A stretch of DNA of 64,000 bases from the NCBI RefSeq assembly GCF_006569185.2, contig NZ_VIGC02000005.1, positions 1 to 64,000 on the forward strand, in the 5' to 3' direction. Source of the DNA: Litorilinea aerophila (lineage in GTDB: Bacteria > Chloroflexota > Anaerolineae > Caldilineales > Caldilineaceae). Positions 44,015-51,972 of the stretch are shown here, one piece after another (the first letter of the stretch is position 1; every line of letters begins with the position of its first letter). The notes under the pieces were generated by a model, which saw only the letters and a list, made by a program, of their open reading frames with translations, made no database searches and was not told the DNA's origin. A program made the translations under genes and the position numbers.

Positions 44015-44059
44015 GGCGATGAGGCTCGCCTACGTCCAGATCGGGACTGATAGCCTCTA
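44015..44059 (+). promoter_or_regulatory. fluoride (crcB) riboswitch
   Basis: GGCGATGAGGCTCGCC followed by CTGATAGCCTCTA fits the fluoride aptamer consensus GGnGAUGnnGnnCnCC...CUGAUrnCnnCUry, including the pseudoknot partner. The 3' part AGCCTCTA is shared with the terminator stem, giving a direct on/off switch. The fluoride exporter crcB follows. Confidence 0.88.
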
Positions 44060-44099
44060 TGCGATGGTTCCCAGGAACCTGCGTATAGAGGCTTTTTTT
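44052..44099 (+). terminator. terminator of the fluoride riboswitch
   Basis: AGCCTCTAT (44052-44060) pairs with ATAGAGGCT (44085-44093), with GGTTCC/GGAACC inside, and seven T follow. Fluoride binding to the aptamer would sequester the left arm. Confidence 0.88.
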
Positions 44100-44134
44100 G
44101 TGGTTGTATCTCGCAGCGAAAAGGAATATCATCG

Positions 44135-44512
44135 ATGAATCGTTTTATCTGGATCGGGTTGGGCGCTATCCTGGGCGCCAATGCCCGCTACCTGGTGGGC
44201 GTCTGGGCCGGCAGCCGCTTTGGCGCCGACTTTCCCTACGGCACGCTGCTGGTCAACATCACCGGCAGCCTGCTGTTGGGCTTTCTGGTCACCCTGTCGG
44301 CCGGGCGGCTTCAGCTCTCGCCCGAGTTGCGCCTGTTCCTGGCCGTGGGCTTTTTCGGCTCCTATACCACCTTCTCCTCTTTTGCGGTGGAAAGCATCTT
44401 TCTGTTTCAGGACGGCGGCCTGGGGCGCGGCATCTTCAACATTCTGGGCAACAACCTGATCGGGCTGATGGGCGCCCTGCTGGGGGTCTACCTGGCCCGG
44501 GCATTGGGCTAA
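44135..44512 (+). CDS. crcB: fluoride exporter CrcB/Fluc
   Basis: 125 residues, SD AAAAGGA. Four membrane helices with the Fluc landmarks GAILGANARYLVG, GTLLVNITGSLLLGF (pore Asn), and GFFGSYTTFSSFAVE (Phe-box and Na-site region). A dual-topology fluoride channel that lowers cytoplasmic fluoride. Controlled by the riboswitch upstream and coupled to the DUF190-CBS gene 10 bp downstream. Confidence 0.93.
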   Translation: MNRFIWIGLGAILGANARYLVGVWAGSRFGADFPYGTLLVNITGSLLLGFLVTLSAGRLQLSPELRLFLAVGFFGSYTTFSSFAVESIFLFQDGGLGRGIFNILGNNLIGLMGALLGVYLARALG

Positions 44513-44522
44513 AGGAGGCAGC

Positions 44523-45794
44523 ATGCAGATCCAGGGCAAAGCGAAGCGAGTCCGTATCTACATCGGAGAAGGCAACCGCCATCGGGGCAAACCCCTCTAC
44601 ATGGCCCTCCTGGAGTTCCTGAAACAGGAGGGCGCATCCGGCGCGACGGTGACCCGAGGCCTGGCCGGCTTTGGCGCCCACAGTCGCATCCACACCGCCA
44701 CCATCCTCACCCTCTCCGTTGACCTGCCCATCGTGGTGGAGTGGGTGGATGCGCCCGAAACGGTGGCCCGGCTGCTGCCCCGGGTGCGCCAGATGGTGGA
44801 CGACGGCCTCATCACCGTGGAAGAGGTGGAGGTGATCCAGTACGCCCCCGGCCGGGTGCCGGATCCCCTGGAGCAGCCGGTGCAGAACGTCATGCGCCGG
44901 GAGGTGGTGACGGTCCGCCCGGAGACGCCCGTCGCGGATGTGGTCTCCCTGTTGCTCCAGCGGGGCTACCGCAGCCTGCCCGTGGTGGACACGGAGGGGC
45001 GTCTGGTGGGAATCCTCACCGACGGTGACCTGCTGCGGCGGGCCGGCCTGCTGGCCCGGCTGGACCTGCAGCCAGAGCTGTCGGCCGAGCAGGTACAGCG
45101 CCAGCTGGCCGCGCTGCGAGAACGCAACGAACCGGTGGGCCAGCTCATGACCCGGCCGGTGCATACGGTCCACCCCCAGGATCCCCTGCGCCAGGCCGTG
45201 GCGTTGATGGCCCAGCAGGGGCTGAAGCGGCTGCCGGTGGTGGACGACCAGGCGCGCCTGGTGGGGCTCATCAGCCGCATCGACGTGCTGCGGGCGATGG
45301 AGTATCACCAGGTGGGCCAGGAGCCAGGGGAAGAGCCGCTGCCCGCGGGCAAAACGGTGGCCGAGCTCATGTACACCGACGTGCCCACCGTCGGTCCCCA
45401 GGCCACCCTGGAGGAGATCGTGCGCGCCCTGGAGGCCAGCCGGCGCCGGCGGGTTGTGGTGGTGGATGAAGAGCGCCGGGTGTTGGGGATCATCAGCGAC
45501 GGCGATCTGCTGCGGCGCAGCCGTCAGGCGGCCCATCCGGCGCTGATCGACCGCCTGCGCCGCCTGGTCACGGGGGAGAAGGGGGCGGCCCCGCCCCTGC
45601 CCGGCCGGGACGAGACCGCGGCCATGCTCATGACTGCGCCCGTCATCACCATCACCCCGGAGACGCCCCTGGCCGAAGCCCTGCGCCTGATGGTGCAGTA
45701 TGGGGTCAAGCGGCTCCCCGTGGTGGATGCAGAAGGGCGGCTGGTGGGGCTATTGGGGCGGGCCAGTGTGCTGCGGGGCCTGCTGACAGGTTGA
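44523..45794 (+). CDS. DUF190 protein with four CBS domains
   Basis: 423 residues, SD AAAGGAGG overlapping the crcB stop. Residues 1-110 are DUF190 (KRVRIYIGEGNRHRGKPLYMALLEFLKQEGASGATVTRGLAGFG), a GlnB-like fold often encoded beside crcB. Four CBS motifs follow: PVQNVMRREVVTV, PVGQLMTRPVHTV, VAELMYTDVPTV and AAMLMTAPVITI, each with an LPVVD...RLVGI strand pair. CBS domains bind adenosine nucleotides, so this may tie fluoride export or metabolism to nucleotide state. Unusual in having two CBS pairs. Confidence 0.85.
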   Translation: MQIQGKAKRVRIYIGEGNRHRGKPLYMALLEFLKQEGASGATVTRGLAGFGAHSRIHTATILTLSVDLPIVVEWVDAPETVARLLPRVRQMVDDGLITVEEVEVIQYAPGRVPDPLEQPVQNVMRREVVTVRPETPVADVVSLLLQRGYRSLPVVDTEGRLVGILTDGDLLRRAGLLARLDLQPELSAEQVQRQLAALRERNEPVGQLMTRPVHTVHPQDPLRQAVALMAQQGLKRLPVVDDQARLVGLISRIDVLRAMEYHQVGQEPGEEPLPAGKTVAELMYTDVPTVGPQATLEEIVRALEASRRRRVVVVDEERRVLGIISDGDLLRRSRQAAHPALIDRLRRLVTGEKGAAPPLPGRDETAAMLMTAPVITITPETPLAEALRLMVQYGVKRLPVVDAEGRLVGLLGRASVLRGLLTG

Positions 45795-45807
45795 GTCCCA
45801 GGCCCGC

Positions 45808-47256
45808 TCACTGGCGCAGCCGGTCCACCAGCCGTGCCGCCAGGGCAGGATCCTGCCCGAAGTGGACGTGGAGATAGCTGGCCAGCAGGTTGCCCCGGGC
45901 GAAACCGTCGGGCCGGCTCTCCGGATCCTCTTCCCGGCGGCGCAGATGCCAGGCGGGGTAGCCGGGGCTGGCAGCGCTGCCCGGCTCCCAGCGGCTGTAG
46001 TGAAATTCGTGGCCCCGCACCCGCTGGCCCCGCCGAAGGAGCAGGTTGTCCGTGGACGCCTCGGCCACCCGGTAGCCCAGCCCGGCCAGGCGCGGGGTCA
46101 TGTGGACCGTGCCCGGCACCAGGCCGGCCATGGGCCAGCGCCGTCCCTCCAGGTCCACCAGGGCTTCAGTCAGAACCATGAAGCCGCCGCACTCCGCGTA
46201 GATGGGCCGATCCTGCGCGTGGAGATGGCGGATGGCTGCCAGCAGCCTGTGGTTGCTGCTGAGCTGGCTGGCATAGAGCTCGGGGAAGCCGCCGCCCAGG
46301 TAGAGGCCGGCGCTGCCGGGGGGCAGTTCGCTGTCCCGCAACGGGCTGAAGAAGCGGATGCAGGCCCCGGCCGCGGCCAGCAGTTCCAGGTTGTCCGGAT
46401 AGTAGAAGGAGAAGGCCTCGTCCTGGGCCACGGCCAGCACCGGACCGGCGTCGCCTGGGGCCAGCGTGGTGGCCTCTTCCCCGGCCATGGTGGACGGCCC
46501 GACCGACGGCGTCCATCGGCTGGCCAATCCGGCGATCTCCAGGATCCGATCCAGGTCGCAGGTGGCCTCCACCGCCTGGGCTGCCGCCTCCACCAGGGGT
46601 TGAAGGCTGGCGCGTTCCTGGGTGGGGATCAGGCCCAGGTGGCGCTCCGGGATGTGAAGGCCACTTTCCTTGGGCAGCCAGCCCAGGCAGGGGAGCCCGG
46701 TGGCCGCTTCCACGGCCCGGGCACAGCCCTGGGCGTGGGAAGCGGAGCCGGCCCGGTTCAGGATGAAGCCGGCCAGGCGCAGGGCCGGGTCAAAGCGCTG
46801 GTAGCCCAGGGCCAGGGCGCCGGCGCTGCGGGCCAGCTTGCCGATATCCAGGATCAGGAGGGTGGGCGCGTCCAGCAGTTTGGCGATGTGGGCGGTGGCG
46901 CCCTCCTCCGACGTGTAACTGCTGCCATCGTAGAGCCCCATCACCCCTTCGATGACGGCCAGGTGGGCCCCGGCCATGGCCCGCCGGAAACTTTCCTGCA
47001 TCTGGGTTGGGCTGAGCATCCAGGTATCCAGGTTGCGACAGGGCCGGCCTGCGGCCAGGCTGTGGTAGGTGGGGTCGATGTAGTCCGGGCCGCACTTGAA
47101 GGGCTGCACCTGGATTCCCCGGCGAGCCAGGGCCGCGATCAGGCCCAGGGTGATGGTGGTCTTGCCCACGCCCGAGGATTGACCTGCGATGACCAGGCGC
47201 GGCGGCCAGCCATCGCCACGGGTCTGGTCGAACGGATGCAACGGATGCACCGACAT
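45808..47256 (-). CDS. cobB: cobyrinic acid a,c-diamide synthase
   Basis: 482 residues from ATG 47256 (GAGGGAAAC upstream). N-terminal P-loop AGQSSGVGKTTITLGLIAAL, FKCGPDYIDPTYH, and GVMGLYDG are diagnostic for CobB/CbiA. The C-terminal amidotransferase domain has YAECGGFMVLTEAL with the catalytic Cys and a HEFHYS motif. Amidates side chains a and c of (hydrogeno)cobyrinic acid, the step just before CobN. It stands alone, outside the large operon, and I see no cobalamin riboswitch in its 277-bp leader. Confidence 0.92.
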   Translation of the reverse strand: MSVHPLHPFDQTRGDGWPPRLVIAGQSSGVGKTTITLGLIAALARRGIQVQPFKCGPDYIDPTYHSLAAGRPCRNLDTWMLSPTQMQESFRRAMAGAHLAVIEGVMGLYDGSSYTSEEGATAHIAKLLDAPTLLILDIGKLARSAGALALGYQRFDPALRLAGFILNRAGSASHAQGCARAVEAATGLPCLGWLPKESGLHIPERHLGLIPTQERASLQPLVEAAAQAVEATCDLDRILEIAGLASRWTPSVGPSTMAGEEATTLAPGDAGPVLAVAQDEAFSFYYPDNLELLAAAGACIRFFSPLRDSELPPGSAGLYLGGGFPELYASQLSSNHRLLAAIRHLHAQDRPIYAECGGFMVLTEALVDLEGRRWPMAGLVPGTVHMTPRLAGLGYRVAEASTDNLLLRRGQRVRGHEFHYSRWEPGSAASPGYPAWHLRRREEDPESRPDGFARGNLLASYLHVHFGQDPALAARLVDRLRQ

Positions 47257-47308
47257 ATCCGGTTTCCCTCTTTCCAGTCCTGGGGATGGATCCCCAGGCT
47301 CCGTGTCA

Positions 47309-47400
47309 GCCAACCTGCTTCAGCAGGTTGGCACGCGCCGGCCGAACCGGCTTCCAGCCGATTTGGTCTCCGCCGGGCGCAGATTTCAATCTGTGCCCGG
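47309..47400. repeat. cluster of perfect small palindromes upstream of cobB
   Basis: GCCAACCTGCT-TC-AGCAGGTTGGC (47309-47332, perfect), CGGCT-TCC-AGCCG (47349-47360), and CCGGGCGCAGATT-TC-AATCTGTGCCCGG (47373-47400, one wobble). Loops are TTC-like in all three. They lie in the cobB leader on the minus strand. Confidence 0.7.
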
Positions 47401-47521
47401 GTTCGGCGTAAACCGGCCGGGCGGTGGATAGGATACCCGCGAGGCCCTGTTCGCGCCGAATCTGGCAGGGGGGCGTTCGATTTTCGCCCGCCGCTGTTTT
47501 CGCAACCGGGGGCCCCCATGC

Positions 47522-47527
47522 TAGACT
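47522..47527 (+). promoter_or_regulatory. -10 element placed for a leaderless mRNA
   Basis: TAGACT lies seven bases before the ATG at 47534; TTCGCA 17 bp further upstream is a weak -35. No SD is present, so transcription could start at the ATG itself. Confidence 0.4.
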
Positions 47528-47533
47528 GGGGCC

Positions 47534-47959
47534 ATGGCACTGCGGCTCCAGACACTCATCCGGCAGTCACACTGGAAGCAGCTCCTGCTGGGTAGCTACG
47601 CGACCCTGCTGGGCCTGGTCTTTCCTTTCATCTGCTGGGGAAGCTGGGCCGAACCGGGCCATCCCCACAGCGGCCCCCACTTCGTCTTCGCCTCGCCCCC
47701 AGGCTTGCACGATCACGGGCATCCACACGAGATCGATGACCCTGCCGATGGGGATCCGGCGCGGCCGGCCGGACAGGCCCGGCCCAGCACCCTGCTCCTG
47801 CAACTGCTGCCTTTCCTGGTTGCCGCGGCCAGCGTTTTGCCGGCGCCCTATGCCCGCCAGCGGTGTCGCCACTGGCAGCCCCTGGCTGGTCCCCAATTTG
47901 TGCCGGCTGTTCCTCTACCTCCACCCCGCATGGGCGACATCGCTGTTCCCGTTCGCTGA
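47534..47959 (+). CDS. membrane protein of unknown function, His-containing
   Basis: 141 residues. A first hydrophobic segment (about 16-36, [20 protein letters not shown]), then a His-rich loop ([17 protein letters not shown]), a second hydrophobic segment ([19 protein letters not shown]) and a Pro-rich tail. No family recognised with certainty; the size and shape recall small copper-associated membrane proteins such as DUF2946, but I could not confirm that. It precedes the FixH/PCuAC lipoprotein by 83 bp, which supports a metal (copper) role by context. Probably translated from a leaderless mRNA. Confidence 0.5.
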   Translation: MALRLQTLIRQSHWKQLLLGSYATLLGLVFPFICWGSWAEPGHPHSGPHFVFASPPGLHDHGHPHEIDDPADGDPARPAGQARPSTLLLQLLPFLVAAASVLPAPYARQRCRHWQPLAGPQFVPAVPLPPPRMGDIAVPVR

Positions 47960-48042
47960 AGGGGGGCGTCCCGGCTGCCCCGGGGTGGCCGGTCGGACGC
48001 CAGCTTGATTTTGCAACTTTCATAGGGGTAGGAGGAAAATCT

Positions 48043-48945
48043 ATGCATCCTGTTATGAACTTGTGGCATTGGAACCTATGGCAGAAAACTTCTGGGCTGC
48101 GGGGGGAAAGCCGGCCGGGAACGGCAAGGGCCGGGCTCGTGTTGATGTTGCTGGCCACCTGGCTGCTGGGCGCCTGTGCGCCGCTACCTGCACCCGCGGG
48201 TGAAGGCGGGCATCAGGACGCCTTGCAGCTGCACGTCATCCCGCCGGCGGCCGGCATGGACGGCACCGGGCTGACCGTCTACGTGGCTGACGCCGCGGGG
48301 ATGCCCGTCACCGACGCCACGGTGCAGGTGGAAGGCGACATGAACCATGCGGGGATGGTACCGGTGATCGGGGAGCCGGTGGCAGACGAGGCCGATGGCG
48401 CCGCCGACGGCTTCTACCACATCCCCTTCCAGTTCACCATGATGGGCGACTGGATCCTGACCGTCGTTGTGGAGCGGGCCGACGGCACCCGCCTGGAGCG
48501 GCAACTGAACCTCCAGGTGAACGACGCCGGCGTCTCCGGGGACGTGGTAGCCGCGGGTCAGATGGCGGTGATGAACGCCTGGGCCCGGCCGGTGTTGGTG
48601 GCCGACGGCAACACCGCGATCTACCTGACCCTTCTCAACGGCACCGGGGTGGCGGATCGCCTGGTGGCGGTCTCCAGCCCCCTGGCCGTGGCCGAGCTCC
48701 ATGAATCCATCCACGAGGGGGACGTCATGCGGATGGAGCCCCGGCCCGAGGGTTTTGACATCCCCGCCGAGGGCGGGCTGGTGTTGCAGCCCGGCGGCAA
48801 ACACATTATGCTGCTGAACGTGCCCGAGCCGCTGGAGGCCGGAGACACGGTGGAGATCACCCTGGAGTTCGCCACTGCGCCCGCTCAGACCCTGGAGGTG
48901 CCTGTGCGGGACATGGCGGACGGTTCAGATGGGATGGCGCACTAG
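48043..48945 (+). CDS. FixH/YtkA-like plus PCu(A)C copper-chaperone lipoprotein
   Basis: 300 residues from ATG 48043, SD GGAGG seven bases upstream. Lipoprotein signal LVLMLLATWLLGAC. Residues ~60-165 resemble a YtkA/FixH-type domain (GLTVYVADAAGMPVTDATVQVEGDMNHAGM). Residues ~175-290 are a PCu(A)C domain with the Cu(I) ligand pattern H-x-M: ELHESIHEGDVMRM and GGKHIMLLN. PCu(A)C proteins deliver copper to cytochrome oxidase outside the membrane. The two-domain fusion joins copper delivery with a beta-sandwich partner. Cytochrome bd needs no copper, so its target oxidase is elsewhere. Confidence 0.85.
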   Translation: MHPVMNLWHWNLWQKTSGLRGESRPGTARAGLVLMLLATWLLGACAPLPAPAGEGGHQDALQLHVIPPAAGMDGTGLTVYVADAAGMPVTDATVQVEGDMNHAGMVPVIGEPVADEADGAADGFYHIPFQFTMMGDWILTVVVERADGTRLERQLNLQVNDAGVSGDVVAAGQMAVMNAWARPVLVADGNTAIYLTLLNGTGVADRLVAVSSPLAVAELHESIHEGDVMRMEPRPEGFDIPAEGGLVLQPGGKHIMLLNVPEPLEAGDTVEITLEFATAPAQTLEVPVRDMADGSDGMAH

Positions 48946-48949
48946 CTTG

Positions 48950-49075
48950 TCGGGGCGGGCCGCCGTGCCCGCCCCATGGAGGCCACCGCGGTAGGCGGCC
49001 CCAGCGGGACCGTTGCCCCGTGTTCAAAGTTGGCATCCGCCCGTGCGGGATGGAAACCGTCCCGACGAGGTTCAA
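48950..49075. repeat. GGGGCGGG-type palindromic repeats (family R3)
   Basis: TCGGGGCGGGCCGCCGTGC-CCGCCCC and GTGCGGGATGGAAACC-GTCCCGACG occur in tandem downstream of the PCuAC gene. The same kind of palindrome occurs at 59139-59248 and 61016-61275. Confidence 0.6.
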
Positions 49076-49082
49076 AAGGGGT

Positions 49083-49111
49083 TTGACCGTTTCCAAGATC
49101 TATTGCATACT
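49083..49111 (+). promoter_or_regulatory. sigma70 promoter of the amino-acid ABC genes
   Basis: -35 TTGACC (49083-49088), 17-bp spacer, -10 CATACT (49106-49111). About 50 nt before the binding-protein ATG. Confidence 0.65.
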
Positions 49112-49168
49112 GGCAGCGATTTCTAGCGCCTTTTTTCGTACTACTTCGCACCAGAGGAGTCTGAGCTT

Positions 49169-50023
49169 ATGAAAACCCATCGACTGTTGTTTGCCCTGGC
49201 CCTGCTGCTGGGGCTGGCCCTGGCTGCCTGTGCCCCCGTCCAGAGCCCGGGCGCCACGGCTGACGAGCCCGTGCCGTGCAGCGAAGCCCAGATCACGCAA
49301 CAGGAGAACGGCCTGCCCGATCTCAACGGCTGTGAGCTGCGCATCGCCGTGGAGAACGCCTACCAGCCCTTCAACTACATCGATCCGGAGACTGGCGAGG
49401 CCGTCGGCTACGATTACGACATCTTCAACGAAATCTGCAGCCGCATCAACTGCACGCCCAACTTCATCGAGACCAGTTGGGAAGCCATGGTGGCCATCAT
49501 GGGCGGTGAGGGCAGTTTCGACACCTTCGACGTGGGGGCCGACGGCATCACCATCACCGAGGAGCGGGCCCAGCACGTGGACTTCTCCATCCCCTACATC
49601 ACCTCCCAGCAGGTGTTGCTGGTCCGCATCGATGAGGATCGCTTCACCGAGCCTGAGGAATTCGCCGCGGATCCGTCCTTGATCATCGGCACCCAGTTGG
49701 GCACCACCAACTACGAGGCGGCCAAAAATCTGGTGGGCGAGGATCGCATCCGGGCCTATGACCAGTTCGGCACCGCGGTCCAGGCCCTCATCAACGGCGA
49801 CGTGGACGCGGTGATGATCGACAACGTGGCCGGCCTGGGCTACGTGGGCGTCAACGCCGACAAGCTCAAGATCACCGGTAAGGCGGTGGAGAGCGAAGAG
49901 CTGGGCTTCATCTTCAGCAAGGGCAGCCCCCTGGTGGAGCCCATCAACCAGGCTTTGGAATCGATGAAGGAAGATGGCACCCTGGACACCCTGTTCCAGA
50001 AGTGGTTCCAGACGGAAGAGTAA
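49169..50023 (+). CDS. polar amino-acid ABC transporter binding lipoprotein
   Basis: 284 residues, SD AGAGGAG. Lipobox LALAAC after [16 protein letters not shown]. Family 3 binding fold: [33 protein letters not shown], the amino-acid-binding Arg/Asp pattern in [14 protein letters not shown], and [22 protein letters not shown]. Binds amino acids or related small solutes for the permease downstream. A strong terminator lies between the two genes, so the binding protein is probably made in excess. Confidence 0.9.
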   Translation: MKTHRLLFALALLLGLALAACAPVQSPGATADEPVPCSEAQITQQENGLPDLNGCELRIAVENAYQPFNYIDPETGEAVGYDYDIFNEICSRINCTPNFIETSWEAMVAIMGGEGSFDTFDVGADGITITEERAQHVDFSIPYITSQQVLLVRIDEDRFTEPEEFAADPSLIIGTQLGTTNYEAAKNLVGEDRIRAYDQFGTAVQALINGDVDAVMIDNVAGLGYVGVNADKLKITGKAVESEELGFIFSKGSPLVEPINQALESMKEDGTLDTLFQKWFQTEE

Positions 50024-50062
50024 CTCCCTGGAGGGCAGTGTTTCATCTGGACATGACCGGAC

Positions 50063-50106
50063 AAGCGACCCTAAAGGTGCTGGTTGACCTTTAGGGTCGC
50101 TTTTTC
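50063..50106 (+). terminator. intrinsic terminator between binding protein and permease
   Basis: AAGCGACCCTAAAGG (50063-50077) pairs perfectly with CCTTTAGGGTCGCTT (50088-50102), followed by TTTTT. Position inside the transport operon implies partial read-through or a separate permease promoter. Confidence 0.85.
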
Positions 50107-50202
50107 CACCCGATCCTTTTCCATCTGGGGTGGCTGTGAACGCCGGGGATTCAAAAAGGGGCAACAGGCACGGTTTTTCAAACAGCGTGAAGGGAATAGA
50201 CG

Positions 50203-51075
50203 ATGGAAGCTGAATCAAGGGTGTCGACGCCGACTGCTGGCCGGTCTCGCCTGCTGGGTTCGCTGGATCGGATGGCCGAATGGCCCTGGTGGCTGCTGGT
50301 GGCCATTTTCCTGGGGCTGTACATTGTTTTTCTGATCCTGACCGATCAGCAGACCCAGAAGACCTTCTGGTTTATCATCGGCCAGACGCCGGAAGGGCTC
50401 CTGAACGGTCAGATTCTGTTCAAGGGCATCACCATCACCCTGACCGTGACCCTGGTGGCCTATTCCCTGTCCCTGGCCATCGGCCTGACCCTGGGCCTGA
50501 TGCGCACCTCCACCAACCCCATCCTCTACAATGTGGCCTCGTTCTACGTAGAGCTGGTGCGGGGCGTGCCCATGTTGGTGCTGTTGCTCTACGTGGCCTT
50601 CGCGCTCACGCCGCTGGCGGTCAGCGCCCTCAACCTGCTGGGCATTCCCATCACCACCCGGGACATTCCCAACGAGATGCGGGCCATCATCGCCCTGGGG
50701 CTGGGCTATGGCGCCTTTTCCGCCGAGATCTTCCGGGCCGGCATTCAGTCCATCGAAAAGGGCCAATACGAGGCGGCCCGGGCCCTGGGCATGAATTACT
50801 ACCAGACCATGCGCTACATTGTGCTGCCCCAGGCCATCCGGCGCATCCTGCCGGCTTTGGGCAACGATTTTGTCTCCATGGTCAAGGATTCCTCCCTGGT
50901 GGCCATCCTGGGCGTCCAGGACATCACCCAGTTGACCCGCCTCTACTACAGCGGCAATTTCCTCTACATGCAGTCGCTGACCATGCTGGCCTTCATTTAC
51001 CTGAGCCTGGTGGTCTTTTTGAATCGCCTGGTGCGTTGGATGGAACACCGCCTCCACCGGGGATACGCCCGCTAG
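50203..51075 (+). CDS. polar amino-acid ABC transporter permease (HisM/GlnP type)
   Basis: 290 residues, SD AAGGGA. Five to six membrane helices; the signature FYVELVRGVPMLVLLLYVAF and the EAA-like loop EKGQYEAARALGMNYYQTMRYIVLPQAIRRILPALGNDF are classical. No ATP-binding gene follows; instead the gene runs into a convergent YihY gene, with the last 83 bp overlapping it on the other strand. The ATPase must be encoded elsewhere or was lost. Confidence 0.9.
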   Translation: MEAESRVSTPTAGRSRLLGSLDRMAEWPWWLLVAIFLGLYIVFLILTDQQTQKTFWFIIGQTPEGLLNGQILFKGITITLTVTLVAYSLSLAIGLTLGLMRTSTNPILYNVASFYVELVRGVPMLVLLLYVAFALTPLAVSALNLLGIPITTRDIPNEMRAIIALGLGYGAFSAEIFRAGIQSIEKGQYEAARALGMNYYQTMRYIVLPQAIRRILPALGNDFVSMVKDSSLVAILGVQDITQLTRLYYSGNFLYMQSLTMLAFIYLSLVVFLNRLVRWMEHRLHRGYAR

Positions 51076-51946
51076 ACGAGTCGTCCAGCCTCTCCAGCCA
51101 CACGTAGGCCCGCACCAGCTCCGCTCCCCACAGGAAGATGGACGCGGTGTAGTTGACCCACAGCAGGAAGACCACCAGCGAGCCCGCAGCGCCGTAGTAG
51201 GAGGCCAGGGTGTTGCGGGCCAGGTAGAGGTGGACCCCATATTCGCCCACCGTGAAAAGCAGCGCCGTCACCACCGCGCCACCCCAGACCTGGCGCCAGC
51301 TCAGCCGGATGCGGGGCAGGAAGCGGTAGATCAGCGCGAACAGGGCCATCATGGTGATGGGCAGGACGGCAAACTGGAGAATGGCCTGAATCCAGGTGAG
51401 GAGCGGCACCCAGCCGGGCAGATAGCGCACCGCCACCGCCACCAGCCCCTCCAGGCCCAGGGTGATGGGCAGGATCAGCCCCATACCCAGCACCATCAGC
51501 AACGACGACAGGAACGAGATCAGCCGCTGGCGTAGCCCCTGCCGGAAGCTTTCCTGCTGGGCCTGGGGCACTTCCCAGATGATATCCATGGCGGTCTGGA
51601 GCTGGCGAAAGACCGCCGACGCGCCCAACAAGAGCAAGAGCAGCCCGGTCCCCGTGGCCAGAGGCGCGCCTCCCCTGGCGTGCATCTGGCGGAGGATACC
51701 CTGGACCAGGGAAGCGCCTTCGGGGCCCAACAGGGGCCCCAGCCGGCTGACCAACTGCCCTTCCGCCCCGGCCGTCCCCAGGAGCAGGCTGCCGAGGGCC
51801 AGGGCCACCAGCACCAGGGGCGCCAGGGAAAGGACCGTCTGATAGGCCAGGGCCGCGGCCAGGATGCCGCCATGGTGGCGGCGCCAGCCGTCCAGGGCTT
51901 CCCGGAAGGCGGCCGCGGCGCTGGCCAGAATCGGTCGGCGTGGCAT
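50993..51946 (-). CDS. YihY/BrkB-family membrane protein
   Basis: 317 residues from ATG 51946. Five to six membrane helices, with GILAAALAYQTVLSLAPLVLV, AVFRQLQTAMDIIWEVP, RFLPRIRLSWRQVWGGAVVTALLF and YGAAGSLVVFLLWVNYTASIFLWGAE matching the YihY/virulence factor BrkB family (once misnamed RNase BN). Function unknown; an envelope or transport role is assumed. The last ~28 residues (SSSGRIPGGGGVPSNAP...) are low-complexity and come from antisense reading of the permease 3' end, so this tail probably arose by stop-codon loss. Confidence 0.85.
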   Translation of the reverse strand: MPRRPILASAAAAFREALDGWRRHHGGILAAALAYQTVLSLAPLVLVALALGSLLLGTAGAEGQLVSRLGPLLGPEGASLVQGILRQMHARGGAPLATGTGLLLLLLGASAVFRQLQTAMDIIWEVPQAQQESFRQGLRQRLISFLSSLLMVLGMGLILPITLGLEGLVAVAVRYLPGWVPLLTWIQAILQFAVLPITMMALFALIYRFLPRIRLSWRQVWGGAVVTALLFTVGEYGVHLYLARNTLASYYGAAGSLVVFLLWVNYTASIFLWGAELVRAYVWLERLDDSSSGRIPGGGGVPSNAPGDSKRPPGSGK

Positions 51947-51972
51947 GGCTGAGGTGCTGTCAACCCGCCGGT

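Noticed and set aside
43969-44022. A 17-codon leader ORF with AAGGAG just before the fluoride riboswitch
   Set aside because: The predicted transcript start (~43965) lies within the SD, and spacing to the ATG is only two bases; it overlaps the aptamer. Probably chance.
47257-47533. Possible second cobalamin riboswitch before cobB
   Set aside because: No GCAACGGTA-like core or B12 box is present on the minus strand; only palindromic repeats are seen.
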